From Opisthocomus hoazin (lineage: Eukaryota > Chordata > Aves > Opisthocomiformes > Opisthocomidae), in the NCBI RefSeq assembly GCF_030867145.1, contig NC_134422.1:13650531-13714530 (forward strand): DNA of 64,000 nucleotides. Direction: 5' to 3'. The translations under genes and the position numbers were made by a program. Numbering within the stretch: position 1 is the stretch's first letter; the number at the start of each line of letters is the position of its first letter. The notes under the pieces were generated by a model, which had not been told where the DNA came from, did not search any database, and was given only the letters and a program-made list of their open reading frames with translations. This document shows positions 1-14,275 of the stretch, in pieces.

Positions 1-3000
1 AAGCAAGTATCAAAGCCGGCCCCATCTGTTATTATGACTTAAGAGTCCTTGGAGACACAGCTCTCTAGGACAAAGCAAGCCAGGTTGCTATACCCACCCT
101 ACTATTGCTAAGTGAACCAAATTGACTAAGTAACTTAAGAAAGTGCAGTCTGCTCCTGCCCATGGAAATGTGTTATTCTGCAAATTGAAACAGGCCTGAG
201 AAACCAGGCCATGGCCCATCCCATCCCTGCTGTTTGCAAAGGAGGCTGTTTCTGCATGAGGATCTGAACTTGCACTGATGTGAACTGCTTTAATGAGGAA
301 TAATCCAGACTGGTGAACATACAAGGCTTAACATTCAACTTGTCCATCACATAGCCATCTCTTGATAGACTGGCATGGCTCTTCAGGCAAGGAACAGTCA
401 ACCTAAGCTGACTTCTTCACAACTTGCTAAGCATAAGAAAAAGAAAGGACCAGAGATAGAAAGGTCAGCTATAATGTAATGCATGTCACTGCCTTCAGTT
501 ATACTGCACTGAATCTGCCACGACCATTTCTCTCCTTGTGCTTGAAAATTGCAATGATAGCACTTTGCAGCCAGCTTTGCTGAGAGTTTACAAAACAGCT
601 GTCAGATGGGAGAATGGTTTGAAAGATTACGGAAGGGAAAACACAGGGCAGTGACTCCTATTTGAGGCAGGTCAGCCTCAGGACCTCAGCTCCAAGCATT
701 TCCTGACGCGCAGCCACGCACACAGAATAGCTGTCCCCTGTCAGGTGGGAGTAACACATTGCATGTAGCATTCAAACTGGTTCATGGGTGGTCTTGGTTT
801 GCAAGAGTATGGCAAGGGACTATCCAGACATTAAAGGAGAAGAAAGGATAATAATTTACATGTCTATCTATATTTTCAGCTGAACAGGTTCTCCTGGAAA
901 GCAACAGCAATTGCACTGCTGACAATAGTAAAGCGGTGATTCTCAAATGAACTGCAAGCATAAATCCAGCTAGAGTTTCCAGAGAGAGGCATGGAGGGCA
1001 TCCTGTAACTGACCTGGGCTCCTTTTGATGGACCTAGGAAACAGGGAAAACAAAAGCTCCACCCTTGGAAGCAATGTGAGTGTGAGCGGCTACCACATTG
1101 TTCTCCTGAGCCAGTGCAGCTTGGGGGCAGAGTCATGTCAAGCAACACGCTTTTCCATGCCATGAGTGCCCTTGAAACTTTCGCATAGCAAGATCTCAAT
1201 GATTTCTTTCAACTTTTTAAAGCAACATCATCAAGAGAATGGGAAAATAAAACTGGCTGTCCTACTTTTTTGGTACTGCTTGCAAGCATCAGAACCAGAG
1301 CTTTCCAGAGTTGCTGTTCTATCTGCTAAGTGTTTACCTCACACCAAGGTACAAAGCCACTTCCCTGGTCTCGCTCACTTCTCCTACACTTGGTCACAGC
1401 TGAGGGCAGCCTGGAATTGAAGGGTGAGGACAAGGCACAGCGGAGGAAGCCCAGGTCTGTCACAGGAGCGAGTCCTCCATCCTCATGTGAGATGGTTCCT
1501 GTTCCAAACACCACCCACCCAGTGGCTGTGCTTCATACCACCGAATTTTGTCCCCATTATTCTCCCTCCCCCCTACCAAATTCCCCACCACACTTCAAAC
1601 ACCACGCCAGTCAAGCTTTTCTTTTTCAGCTGCCTGACTGCCAGCCCCAGCATAGCAGGGCTGCCCATTTGCAGCACTCGGCACTCTAATCCATTGACCT
1701 TTTAAACATTGTACGAGATTGTCTATTTTTTTTTATCACCATAGCCTATTTTAAGTAATTTTCCAGAAGTTCAGTTCATTCTTCTGCTTGCCTAAGGAAA
1801 TATAAAAATTTACACCTATTGTAAAAGCATGAATAAAATCTGATTGCAGAAAGTAAAGACAATAATGTGTCCATAATACTAACTACCTCACTTGCACTGC
1901 ATTTCTTTTTAAAGGAAGATTTGTCTGATCATCAACAGGGTATTGATTTAGATCACTGCTAAAATTACCACTGTGAAAGTAAACTCACTTTTATTGCATT
2001 AGTGCAGAGAACAGTTATACACAGTTTAAACTTTTATGTCTGTTGCTGGTGGTGATCAATCTTTTAACTATTAAGCCAAATGGGTTCTGTGGCAGGAGAT
2101 GACATATACAGTGCACTTGGGATATTTTTTGAAAAGGTTAAAATTTACAAAATAAAAATCAACAAAACATTTTTTAAAATAGAAATCAGTAAAGCTGGTA
2201 ATAGAATCAGTTAGAGAATTTGCGATGTTCTCAGATCGGGCAGTTTGAGGAAGCAAATTGGGGGCAATGCTCTAGGACTTAAAAGATTCACATTCTGACC
2301 AGTTCTGTACAGACTTCTGGTGTGACTGGAGCTGGTCTTTTGAGTCTGGGGAATGTTTTTTGTACTGATACAGTGCAGTTGGCCAAATATAACAGAAAGA
2401 ACTACACACCCTGCTGAGATGCAGTCACTTTAGTAGTAGCCATATGCATTTTGATTACTCTTTACACAGTTCTCTGGTGGTCTGATACTCAAGATACAGG
2501 ACACAAGTTTTCTTTGGCAGCCACGTCACCTTCCTCACACGCATGTATTTCTAATCTCAGTTATATAAGAGTTAATCAGTAACAGCAAAGAAGTAGCTCA
2601 CATGTGGATGCACAGAAGGAAGAAGATTGTGTGCATTCTGCTGTGGTTTGCTATGCAAACACCACCCCAAGAAATAAAACAGGAAGGAAACAAGCAAATA
2701 GTAGCCTGGACCTCCCAGTGTCAGGTGCCATCACATTCTGTTAAGTGGAGAAAATTAAAACCAGAAATGTATCTAGAGACATTCCTCCTTGGGTTTCAGC
2801 ATTCGCCCTTCAGTATCAATTCACTCAAATCGCTCAGCAAGGAGAGGAAGCTCTGCTCTGGTCGTTAGTGAATTATGTGACTTTGGGACTGTTTCCCTCT
2901 CCTTCAGCTCAGATGAGAGTGGCTGGGCTATGGGCTTTTCACAACTCACTAGCAGCTCTGCTGCAGCTTCCCTCCAGGGCTACACCGCACGGTCAGCAAA

Positions 3001-6000
3001 CGGGTGTGCATTGGCAGCAGGGCTACGGGGCAGCCTGAAAAATACTATTTGGAATCACTTTTATGAATCATTTACAGAAAACACATTTACAGATGAAAAG
3101 CACATTTAGCTGAAGAGCATTTCATCAGTCAGAAGTCACTTCAATGCACTGGTGGGAAGAGCTTTGGAGAACACTCAGGATTCATTTTTTTTCAGTACAG
3201 CTTCGTTATGAGATTTGCATAGACTGCTTTCCAGTTGGACGATGCAGCCATTTAAGAGCATTGGTTTGACTGACAGATAACCCTGCTGGTGCAGGCTGGG
3301 TGGGAAGGCTGCATGCTTGGAATGGGCATCACAGGGGCTGCCCTTCAGACTGCCACTAGGGACCAATTAGATCGGCTCTGAGAGATACTCATTGGCTAGA
3401 ACATTTCAAAAAAAGTGACATCCTGCAGATTTAATGACTGATCAGAGAGATTTCTAAGACAGCTCCCCCACCAAAGCAACAGAACCAGCAGCTGACAGGT
3501 CATATCAGAGAGAAAAATCCTGTAATTCAGCCTGTTTTAGTGCATGACAGATGGCACACAAGAGGAAAATCAGGTTGTTAAGGTACCAGATCAGCACCTT
3601 GTTTTTAGTTCTTAGCTGTGTCTCATCTTCCTGTCATGATCTTCGGCAAATTATTTGACCTCACATAGCTTCAGTGCCTCAGCTCTGAAATGGGGAAGAT
3701 TCTGCTGCCTTGATTCCTTGGCTTTTAAACAACTTCAGCGAGCGTCTCTCTGTGGGGGTATGTACAGTACCCAACATGTGCTCTTTGTGTCTGTTTTGAG
3801 GGGAGGAAGCTCCGTCCTGTATGTACCATTGTAAACACCACCAATTAATAATCACTGGAAATTTTTCACTATATCTATATAGTTCAAGAGGGCTCTTCTC
3901 ATTCCCAGGCCACAGAAATGATCAGGACAGACTGACCTCCTCACGCCTTCATCAAAGGACTTCACATGGGACATTGTCTGTCCGGGGGTTAAAGGTTTTC
4001 AGCAGCCCTTCTAAGGCACTGGTATCACCTGTGGAATCTTCAGCCCAAACGAAAGAGCAAAGACTCTCCAGTTCTTTTGGGACAAAGACTAAAAGAAATC
4101 TTCCTTTGAATTGAGGAAATCTTTAGAGAAGGGACTTCAGACCTCCAGTGCTAAAGGAAATAAAAAGCATCTGCACTGACAGCTTCAGTTAGGAGCAAAG
4201 AAGCACAAAGGGCTTTGAAAAACAACCAGCCTTTCATCTTCAATAGCAAGCTCAACAGCTCTGTACCAGCCGCTCTGTAAACAGCATAGCAAGGGAAAGT
4301 AAATCATTGGCACCAAATGCATTAAACATGGCAGTGTCTTCAGATGACATGTTCTGTAAACTTCCTACTTACAAATTATGCCATTTCTGAAATCTAAAGG
4401 ATTACCTGCTGTATAGCAGCAGAGTCGTTCTTCCAGGCAGCCGGGCAGCTTCATTATCTGTGTTTCTTGCTGAGTTTCCCATAATGCAGGCAGTCAGTTT
4501 GGTTAAGAGAGCATCAAATGGGATGTCAGGTGGCTTGGGTTCATCTCCTGTCTCTCCTTTACATTTCCTGAGGGACCTTCAGCAAACCACTTCATCTCTG
4601 GGACAAGTTTTCACCTGGAAAAGGAAAGGAACTCTTCTTTTGTCTTACAGCAGTCAGCCCTTTAGAATAATCATTTGCAACCTTTTATTGACTGTGGATC
4701 CATAAGAACTTTTTCAGGAGACAGCTAGACACTGCTTGGCAAACTAAAACCTCTTCATAACAGAGCGACTTGTCTCAGCTCTGGACTACACAGGAACAGC
4801 CCAGGAACATCCAAAAACATGCACATCACAGGCTGAACTCATTCCAAAGTGTAAGGTCCTAAACACCAAGTAAGGGAAACTTCAGCCTACATTTGGTGTG
4901 GTTTAATTTAATTGAATAATCTCATGTGAACTATAAAGCACTATCAGCAAGGGGTTAAAAGAAAGCATTAACAATCCTCCTAGGATGCTGAAACAATTAT
5001 ACACACCCAGCATCTAGGTACATGTATGGGGAGGGGTTAACATCCTCTGAGCAACTTGGTTCTTGTCATCTATTAACACTCAAGTGACATTTTCTCTAAT
5101 TTCCAACTTTGTTTTTGTTATGAAAACTATGTTAGAAATCACAAACAAGCACAATAAACAATATCCAGTTGTCAGTTGTTATACCTGTGGCAAGGCATGA
5201 CAACACACCCACCTTTCCATTTGCTCCTCATGCAGAAATCTATTGGGATCCTGGTCACTTAGAATTCCTAAAACTCATTTTACTAACAGCAGAATAAGAA
5301 TGACAGACATTTCCAGAGTGCACCAAGGCTTAACGGTAACATTACATATATAATACGTCTGTTGTGCCTAAAAACCACTACAGGCTCTTTAAGTAGCTGC
5401 CTGCCTTTTCAGGGAAGCAGCTGAAGAGTGTTCCTATAACCCAGTTCCCCAAGTTCACTCTGCCAATAGTAACTCAGAGTCACAACCAATAGTGAAGTAA
5501 TCCCACCGAACGCCTGATACCCACTGCCGTTGAGCCCTAAAAGCCCTGTTCTGTAGGCTTGCAGCCCTTTCTCACCTAGCACATGACAGTCCCATGAAAG
5601 GCATTCAACACTGCTTAGTAGGGAGTGTCTGAGGCTTGCATCTGCCCCTTGGTCTTTGTCATCAAAAGATTTCCTCACCAGCAAGCATTAGCCAGCCCTG
5701 CCACTGGTGGCTAACTGGCTGTTGCTAGGCCACATTCTTTCCCCTCCATCAAGCATGGATAGATGGCTTCTCAGGAACTGCCTTGAGAAGAGCACAGCTG
5801 TCTCACTGTGCTAAAAAAGGCACTTTAATTTGTTCTCCCCACTTCGACCAGTGAAACAGCATATGGGCTTCTGCTCTATTCTTTAATTTGCTGCAAATCA
5901 GCCCCAGGGTTTCAGGAGACAGCATTTAGTGATTGCACTTGTAATAACCTTGAACACACGTCCAGCTGGTATCTGCATGCTCTCTAACCATTCCAGTATG

Positions 6001-9000
6001 GGGAACAGCAGCACTACATCCCACATGTCCTCAGCTCTGCATCTCATGTGTTCAGAGCAGGTAGCACTGGTGGTTCAACCCTTGGTACTGCACTGCAGAG
6101 AAATTATGCTGGCAAAGTCCTTTACCTGGGAGGCAGGGGCAGGCTTTGCTCCCACTCAGTACAGCCTTAAAAATCTGATCTTCTTCCCTCAGAGTTGATT
6201 CATGAATCAAGTACAGCTAGTGGAAAGCCTGTGTTTCGCATACCCTGCTGTTGGGGGTCCTTATGGCTTGCCTTCATGAGCTTCCTTGAGCCAAAGGCAT
6301 GAGACCTTCAAATGGGGGCCATAAACTGGCTGGTTGAGAGCTAAGCTTCAGCAAAACCTTCATGCTGCTTGCACCTGGTGAGATCCACCTTCCTGTTTCA
6401 AGGAAAGAGCAGGAAGACGTGTTATCATGTGGCCAGAGCCAGCCACTGGTTTAATGGCAAAGGCAAGTATCCTTCTGCCTTTGTCTCAAAACCAATCTCC
6501 TTTCACTCTCTGGGAGGAGCAGCCCATCAGGCAGGGACAGCCATAAAGACACAAACATCCTTCCTCACCTTACCCCCTCCCTTTGGGAGAGCAACGTTCT
6601 TATCCTGTTATAGAAAAGGGGAAACTGAGGCACAAAGCAAGGTGGCAACTTGTCCAAGGCTGCTCAGGGCTTTGCAGGCAGTCAGGGGACTACAGGAACT
6701 GCTGGTCCATAGGCAGCACCTGTTTGCCTACAGCAGCTTCAGAAAGCCAAGGTCTGTGGTTGTGAGGATGTTTTTGGGGGTACCCACATGAGGCTTGAAG
6801 AGGACCAGGGTGACTGGACTCTGATCCACAGCAGGGTTAAGGACCCGTGCCAGAGCCTGGCTTTCCCAGGGACAGTCAGAGACAGCAGGTTCACTCCCTA
6901 TGGCCTTGGAGGCCGCTTTCCCCAGCCAGGCAGAAGAGGTGGAGGTCTTTTCCCCACTCCCCCAGCCCGGCCTGCTTCTCTCCAAGGCACAAGTGACCCC
7001 AATTCAAGCTGCTGACACTTTTGCTCAGGGTGTTTCAGAGCTTCGTTATTTGTGAATGCCTTTTTGTGTAGTGCCATTGGCAGCAGCACAGCCTGTTCCC
7101 AGCCTGTTCCAGCAGCTCCCTGACAACCGAGGTGACAGACTCGAAACGAGGCATGGGCTCCGAGAAGGTCCTCAATGGGGTCAGGGAGAGACAGCATGCA
7201 TCCTGGTGGATATTCCTCTCTTTTCCAGCTTCCCCTCCCTGTACACCTCCATGCACACAGCCTTCAGCTGCTGCTCTCCAAGAGCTCAGTGCAGAGACCT
7301 GCTTGCTTAAAAATACACATACAGATTTTTAAATCTCCATCAGCAGGCTGGGTATCGACAAACTCCACTGCACTGGGAGAAAGACAGCAGAAATGCCTGG
7401 GAGGCTTCTGGGATTGCTTTGTGAGGAACAGATTAAAACAGACTATACGGTGACTAAGTAGCGGCCAGACCCGGGGCAGGGAGCTGGCCGCATGCATCAG
7501 GCAGGTAAGTGCTGCGAGGGACAATCCAGCATATCTGCAGTTACCTCGAGAATCCTGTATTTAAGAAAGGGAGGCTTCTCCTGTGGAGTTGCCGCATAAC
7601 CTGGCAGCCAGGGACCAATAGGTGAATTACTCATTTCTCTCTTCACATCCAGCCCATAGATGATGCCAGGCTCAAGTTATGGAAGAGGCCAAGGTATGTT
7701 TTCAGTCAGCTTCTCAGCACAGATGTGGAGTGGCAAAGTGGTGGGAGAGAAAAAGAAGAATAACTAAAAGAGAACAGCATTGCCGGGTAGATGTGTGTCC
7801 ACCTTGGAGTCTGCCTCTGACTGCGGCCAAAGATGCTCAGGCAAAAGTGCAGGAACAGGGCAAGTGGCACATTCCCAAATGCTCCTCCAGCATCTGTGTT
7901 TGCAGCTCAGGTGCTTCTGCCCCAGAGGACGTTAATGACGAAGAGAACCCAAGGTGGGAGATCAGAGCACAGAAAAGTCTCCTGAAAGCCAAAAATCTCC
8001 AAAAGCATGCTGGATGAGCAGCGATTCTTTGAAAGAACATCACTCTCTATATACAAGCAATATCATCTGTTCAAAAGAAAACAGCCATGACCTCTGTAAC
8101 AAGCCTTAGTAGACATCTCGGTATCTACAGCGTGGCCAATGTAAGATACTTCTCAAAGAAATTTCACATTTGAAAGTATGTCAAACGAAGCTGTTAGGCA
8201 TGTTTTCCAGTCCCACATAATTTGGAGAAATCCTCCGAAGTAAGCATGGCTAGGAGTTATGGTATGTGAGCCATTTTGCACAGTATCTGCTTTCTGCAGG
8301 GTCTCATCTGGGGCAGTGGCTATAGCAAGCAGAGCTCGTGCCTTGACAGGGCTGCTCTGCTCCCGCACACCGACGCATACGTAACCCAGCTCTGCTGCGT
8401 TTCTGTCAAACCCTCGCTGTATCTTCAGCCACAGCACCGCTCCTGGGCTTCTTTTTACAAACCACACCTCCTTCACTGCCAGAAGGGGAATTACTTTTTT
8501 CGAACAACAATAAACACTGTTTATTGAATACTGAACACAGTTATCAATACTGGCTAGCCCTGGCCACTCAGGAATAAAGACAAGCAGCTTTCACACACCC
8601 ATGTAGGAGGTCCAGTCCTGACTATGCTGTTGGGAGGGCATAAAGCGAGAAAGCATCCTCAGAAACATCCACAGTCAGCTGAGCTTGTTCTTGCTGTCAA
8701 ACGCTAAATTTCCATATTTATGATGCACAACATGAATGTCTTATTTTTCTATAGAGTGCAACATTTGAATTTCTCTATTACAATTTTACAAGTAACCTCC
8801 TGTGTCAGTCAATGGAAAACTATTAAAAAAGAAGCACTTCAAAATCAGGCCAAAATAATACAGGCCAAAGCTCAAGAAAAAAGCCTATACCATTGCTACA
8901 ATAAAAACCAGACTCCCATTGCAAAATGTCCTATATTTTTTTCTGTTCCCCTGACAGTGTTAATAAATCACTGGTAAATATCTGAGGGAAATGCAGCTAA

Positions 9001-12000
9001 GCAGGCACTTACCAAATCTGCTATCATGGCACATGGGTGATGGAATGCAGAAGTACCTGAAAGCAGCCACAGCTTAACCTTCTAAAGCAGCGAAAATCCA
9101 GAAACTGCTGCCTTCACTATCCTCAGACAATTGAGGGAGCAGAGCTTTCAGGCAGTACTGTAGAGGCTGCGAAGTTTTGCCCTGGATATCAGCAACAAAG
9201 TCTATCTCACCCCCTCCCGACACAGGCAGCCCCTTGAACAGATGGGCACCCCAGTAAGTGACAGACTCTGGTGTAAAGAAACACGTGAGGTCAGCCATAC
9301 ACCTGGGGACAACTGGGGGCCCAGGACTGTCCCCAGCCTTTTGCCACCAGAAGTCCCTGCACAGAGAAACCAGGTCACAAATACAACGGGTGGTGAAAAG
9401 CAACCTGATGGGCATCACCTCACACAAAACACAGGAATGAAGGATCCTTTTTCCTGAACCCAGATGGGTGCTGAGGGACCTTCAAAATCAAACTAGAGCA
9501 GGGTAAAGGAATGGAGCCCCATAACCAGAGGGACTTATGGGACCAGATTGCCCCATAACCATAGACAGATGGATTTCTGCTGCCGGTGTTGATGCCACAT
9601 CTCGTGCAGTTCATGCAATGTCCTGTTTACACTGGAGAAACCCCTTGTTTTCCTTTCCATTCCCCATTTTCCCTTGTTGTTCTTTGCTCTCCTCTCCCTA
9701 TGGCTACTACACAGCCACTTCCCAGTTTAATTGCTTTCAAGCCATTTCTTTTCCCACTCTAATGTCCCTAGCTACACATCCAGGACTGGGAAAGGGAAAA
9801 CCACAAGGAACTGGATTAGTCATGGCCACATTATTGCTGTGCTGTCACTCTCCACTGGATGACTTTCCAGTGCATTTCTTAATTAAAGATAGAGTTTTAA
9901 GACAGCAAGAGTCCTACACACTCCATTTTATGGATGGAAAACCACAGCCCATAATGCCAAGGGAAAGAAAAATGGTCTTTTTTTTCTCCAGGCTCATATT
10001 TCCTTGTTACTTCAGTTGCTTACTGCTGTTTTTCACTTTCTTTATCACTGAACTTGTCCACCCTACACCTGCACTGGACTGAGCAGATCCATCCTGCAGT
10101 AAATCACGGTGAATCACTCAACTCAAAAGGTAAAGGGTTAGACCCACATTAGAGGTCAGACATGAGTAAATACTGCTCTGAAGTGTTTTGCATTTGGGCA
10201 CAGGTAAGTGTTTGTCTTACCGGAAAGCTGCTTTAATTCATTGTTTTCAGCTAACTAAACTCAAGGGCACAAGCAAGCCACTGACACACTGAAGTGCAGG
10301 AAATCTCCAGCACATAACAGAGTGGCCAGCACACAAAAGCATGGTAACTCATTCAAGTGCTGAAACATCGTTAGTCAAAAATTACTACATCATTACACTT
10401 TATTGTTTAGAGGCCTTGAGTGCTCTATCTGGGAAGAAAACCCATTTAACCTGATCACTTTTCATAGGTAAAGCTCAATGCCTAGGTTCTGGACCAAGAT
10501 GACAGTCTTCATGACAAAGGAAGAGTTTTATACCGTCCTCCATAAAACACCATGTAGGGCACAGAGGTATATACCTTTCTCTGACACAGGAGTTGCAAGC
10601 TACAGGGTTGATTGGTCCATAAAACGAGACGAGCAAATCACCCCCAGTCAAATCAGATCTCCTCAATCCCGAGGGCAGCTGGCAGAGCCCAGTCAAGAGG
10701 GAGCTAAAGGCACCAGAGATGACCTTGCATTGGAAGCTCCTTCCTGCCTCTCCCTTGTCTCAGCTGCTTGGAGGGGCTAAGCACCAGGTAAGGTGTTAAC
10801 ATCTTGCACCAGTTGCCTCTGTCAAGGGATGGTGAGAAATCAGCCATATCACATCCACTCTGCAGGGTATGCAGAGGATACCAAGCACGAGCAGCCCTCC
10901 AAGGGGGTAGCAGGCATTGTCTCATGTCTGACAACAGAGAACTGATCAGCAGGAGATGTAACAGGTTGGTGTTAACGATAAAACTCTCTGGGCGAAATGA
11001 CCAGCAATGCAGTGATAGCAAACAGCTGGTAAGCATCAAGGCTAATTCCAGCTAGTGGGCCCTTATAAAAGAAGTGCCTGCAAAGGTTTTGCTCTGGCAG
11101 TCAAGCCATTGAGATGCTGATTTACGGCCCTCACAGGGATTTAATACAAAGCCACACAGTTTTATAATCAGAGGACCTGGAGCTCATTGCAGGAGCAGGT
11201 ATGAATTTGCAGTGGGATTACAGGTTCCAGCAGCTGTAAACCAGATGTGCATCCTGCATTCAAAGCACTGCAGACATTAGAAGGAAAGTAGACTGCTATG
11301 AGCTCAAATGGGGGTTCATTAAAAAAAAATAACAAATATTTCTGACTGTTTTTCCCAAACATAAATAAGTCTCTGTCCAGGAAGAGCAGGAAAATGCTAC
11401 CTTGTCTGGATTGCAGGAACAGATTTACCAGCTTTGTCCCTGAAACCAAAGGGCATGTCTGAGATCATCCCGACATCAGCTGAATGAGTGGCTGCACTCT
11501 CCCACAACACCAGTTCAATCAGGTTCTTCCCGAGTGACAGTCTGGGTTAATTGCAGGGGTCAACACCTGAGCTCAGGGCAGTAAACACTGCACAGGGCAG
11601 CTTTCACTGACACTCTCTTGTGGCAGAGGAAATCTATTTTGTTTACCTGAACAGAGGAGATAAACTTCCATGAAGACCAGCAGATTTCGTAGTCCTTAAT
11701 GCTTGTGATGGGCTGTACTGAGAAGCAGGGAACAACCAGGTGTTGGTGTTTGATTCCTGGGTCTCTGGCTAGACACTGGCTGCTACACCTCAAGGCTCTG
11801 GGACCTTGTCTTTTCGCTGGTGGAGCAGTGGGATTGGGTAAGCAGTGAAGTCCAGGTGTTGGAGGACTCTGCTGAGCCTCAACAGTTGTTTCTACGCAAG
11901 GACTCATCACATGCCTCTGCACCTCAAATCTCCCTTGTCAGTTGCACCAAACTGCTTGGGGGTATCAGCCACGTGTTAATAGAGTGCCTAGAAAAATGCA

Positions 12001-12509
12001 GCCTAAGGCTCTGCTTACACCTATGTCCACCATGCGAGAGAAATGCCGACAGAGTGCTCCTCTAGATCCAGCTGGATTCAGAAACTGTGAAAAGCCAGCA
12101 GCACACAGAAAGGAGATGAGGAGGAACTGGTGTGGAGCAGATCTGAAGCAGTGGCCCAAGTCAGCATAACTTCAACATACACCTCTGAACCAGTTGGCCA
12201 GGCATCAACTTCCCTGATGCTGCTGCAAGCCTTGGGCTCCATAGGGGTGAGGGGACAGGTAGTTTGGGGGCAGTTTGAAGGGAAGAAGATCCTTTCTTGT
12301 AGCTGCTGGCCTGCCAGACTGATGTGGTCAAGAAGAGACTGTCTTCACTTACAAGGGAGATCTGAATGCAGTTGAGTGTCTGAATGCAAACTCAGACACA
12401 CAGGCCAAAGCAGCTCCTTGTGGCCTTAAACTGTGAAGGGCAACACCAAGGAACTCAAAGTGATGCACGAAGAGCAGTCCAACCAACATTAGAGCCAGAG
12501 CAAAGAAAA
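1..12509. other. Intergenic or intronic DNA, no gene recognised
   Basis: I see no exon, RNA gene or recognisable transposon here. Open frames reach 181 codons (plus strand, 9537-10082) but are low-complexity and aromatic/Ser/Leu-rich, match no family I know, and lack convincing exon boundaries. Base composition is ordinary, with few CpGs and scattered short homopolymers. Short unrecognised exons or old diverged repeats could be hidden here; a genome alignment would be needed to see them. Confidence 0.6.
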
Positions 12510-13036
12510 AGTGTTGAGCCAGCAGTGTGCCCAGGTGGCCAAGCCAGCCAACAGCATCCTGGCTTGTGTCAGCAATAGTGTGGCCAGCAGGAGTAGGGAG
12601 GTGATCGTGCCCCTCTGCTTTGCACTGGTGAGGCTGCACCTCAAATACTGTGTTCAGTTTTGGGCCCCTCACTACAAGAAAGACATTGAGATGATGGAGC
12701 TTGTCCAGAGAAGGGCAACAAGGCTGGTAAAGGGTCTAGAGAACAAGTCTTACAAGGAACGATTGAGGGAGCTGGGGGTTGTTTCATCTGGAGGAGGCTG
12801 AGGGGGTCCTTACTGCTCTCTACTACTACCTGGAAGGAGGTTGTAGTGAGGCAGGTGTTGGTCTCTTCTCTCAACTAACTAGCAGTAGGACGAGAGGCCA
12901 TGGCCTCAAGTTGCGTCAAGGGAGGTTTAGATTAGATACTATGAAAAATTTCTTTACTGAAAGAGGGGTCAGACATTGGAACAGGCTGCCCAGGGAGGTG
13001 GTTGAGTCACCATCCCTGGAGGTGTTTAAAAAACAT
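12510..13036 (+). mobile_element. CR1 LINE fragment (host copy A, 5' part)
   Basis: This is the C-terminal end of a CR1 reverse transcriptase ORF. The translation shows the diagnostic run [13 protein letters not shown], then [15 protein letters not shown], then [14 protein letters not shown], and after a frameshift near 12783 [11 protein letters not shown] and [19 protein letters not shown]. The left boundary is approximate, set where similarity to the 29.4-30.4 kb copy starts. The copy is 5' truncated and dead. It does not end at 13036: another CR1 is inserted there, and its 3' tail resumes at 14156. Confidence 0.9.
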
Positions 13037-13042
13037 GTAGAT
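13037..13042. repeat. Target site duplication, left copy (GTAGAT)
   Basis: GTAGAT here recurs at 14150-14155 on the other side of the inserted CR1. Removing the insertion and one copy leaves a host sequence that aligns without gaps to the related CR1 at about 30.25 kb, which supports a true target duplication. Confidence 0.75.
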
Positions 13043-14149
13043 CACAGAATCACAGAATGTTCAGGGTTGGAAGGGACCTCTGTGGGTCATCTAGTCCAAC
13101 CCTCCTGCCGAAGCAGGATCTCCTACAGCAGGCTGCACAGGACCTTGTCCAGGTGGGTCTTGAATATCTCCAGAGAAAGAGACTCCACCACCTCCCTGGG
13201 CAGCCTTTTCCAGTGCTCCATCACCCTCAGAGGGAAGAAGTTCTTCCTCATGTTCAGACGGAACTTCCTGTGCTTCAGTTTGTGCCCATTGCCCCTTGTC
13301 CTGTCACTGGGCACCACTGAAAAGAGTCTGGCCCCATCCCCTTGACACCCACCCTTAAGATATTTATAGGCATTTATCAGGTCCCCTCTCAGCCTTGTCT
13401 TCTCCAGGCTAAAGAAGCCCAGCTCCCTCAGCCTCTCCTCGTAGGAGAGATGCTCCAGTCCCCTCATCATCTTTGTATCCCTGCGCTGGACTCTCTCCAG
13501 CTTTCTTGAACTGGGGAGCCCAGAACTGGACACAGTACTCCAGGTGGGGCCTCACTAGGGCAGAGTAGAGGGGGAGGAGAACCTCCCTTGACCTGCTGGC
13601 CACACTCCTCTCAATGCACCCCAGGATCCCATTGGCCTTCTTGGCAACAAGGGCACACTACTGGCTCATGGTCAACCTGTCATCCACCAGGATACCCAGG
13701 TCCCTCTCTGCAGAGCTGCTCCCCAGCAGATCCCCCTGGCCTGTACTGGTGCATGGGGTTATTCCTCCCCAGGTGCAGGACCCTGCACTTGCCCTTGTTG
13801 AACTCTCCGTCCCGTCCAGGTCTCGCTGAATGGCAGCACAGCCTTCAGGTGTATCCACCACTCCTCCCAGTTTTGTGTCATCAGCAAACTTCTTGAGGGT
13901 ACACTCTAACTCTTCATCCAGGTCATTGATGCAGAAGTTGAACAAGACTGGTCCCAGTACTGACCCCTGGGGGACACTACTAGTTACAGGCCTCCAACTG
14001 GACTCAGCGCCGCTGATGACAACCCTCTGAGTTCTGCCATTCAGCCAGTTCTCAATCCACCTCACTGACCACTCATCCAGCCCACACTTCCTGAGCTTGC
14101 CTATGAGAATGTTATGGGAGACAGTGTCAAAAGTCTTGCTGAAGTCGAG
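13043..14149 (-). mobile_element. CR1 LINE, 5' truncated, nested inside copy A
   Basis: This minus-strand CR1 is about 1.1 kb long. On the plus strand its 3' end appears first, as two ATTCTGTG octamers in reverse complement, followed by the familiar avian CR1 3' UTR. Read on the minus strand from 14149, it opens in the reverse transcriptase domain: motif A as YLDFSKTFDTV, then [12 protein letters not shown] (motif B region), then KKFADDTKLG (catalytic Asp pair, motif C). The frame is open from 14149 to about 13658, then shifts; the C-terminal part ([21 protein letters not shown], then [14 protein letters not shown]) is in another frame. The upstream endonuclease and early RT are missing, as usual for 5'-truncated insertions. 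It must be younger than the CR1 it interrupts. Confidence 0.93.
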
Positions 14150-14155
14150 GTAGAT
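14150..14155. repeat. Target site duplication, right copy (GTAGAT)
   Basis: This is the partner of 13037-13042. It directly abuts the 5' end of the inserted minus-strand CR1 and is followed by the resumed 3' tail of the interrupted element. Confidence 0.75.
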
Positions 14156-14275
14156 GTGGCACTTTGGGATATGGTTTAGTAGGCATGGCGGTGTTGGGAT
14201 CACGATTGGAACTGGTGATCTTAGAAGTCTTTTCCAACCCATGATTCTATGTTTCTGTGATCCTATGATTCTACG
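14156..14275 (+). mobile_element. CR1 host copy A, resumed 3' tail
   Basis: The sequence continues the element cut at 13036. It carries the GTTTAGTAGGCATGG and GGAACTGGTGATCTTAGAAG blocks, also present at 30.27-30.33 kb, and closes with degenerate ATTCTATG octamers. Together with 12510-13036 it forms one fragment of about 650 bp. Confidence 0.88.

Noticed and set aside
9537..10082. A 181-codon plus-strand open frame
   Set aside because: The aromatic/Ser/Leu-rich run comes from pyrimidine-rich DNA; no family resemblance, splice sites or promoter.
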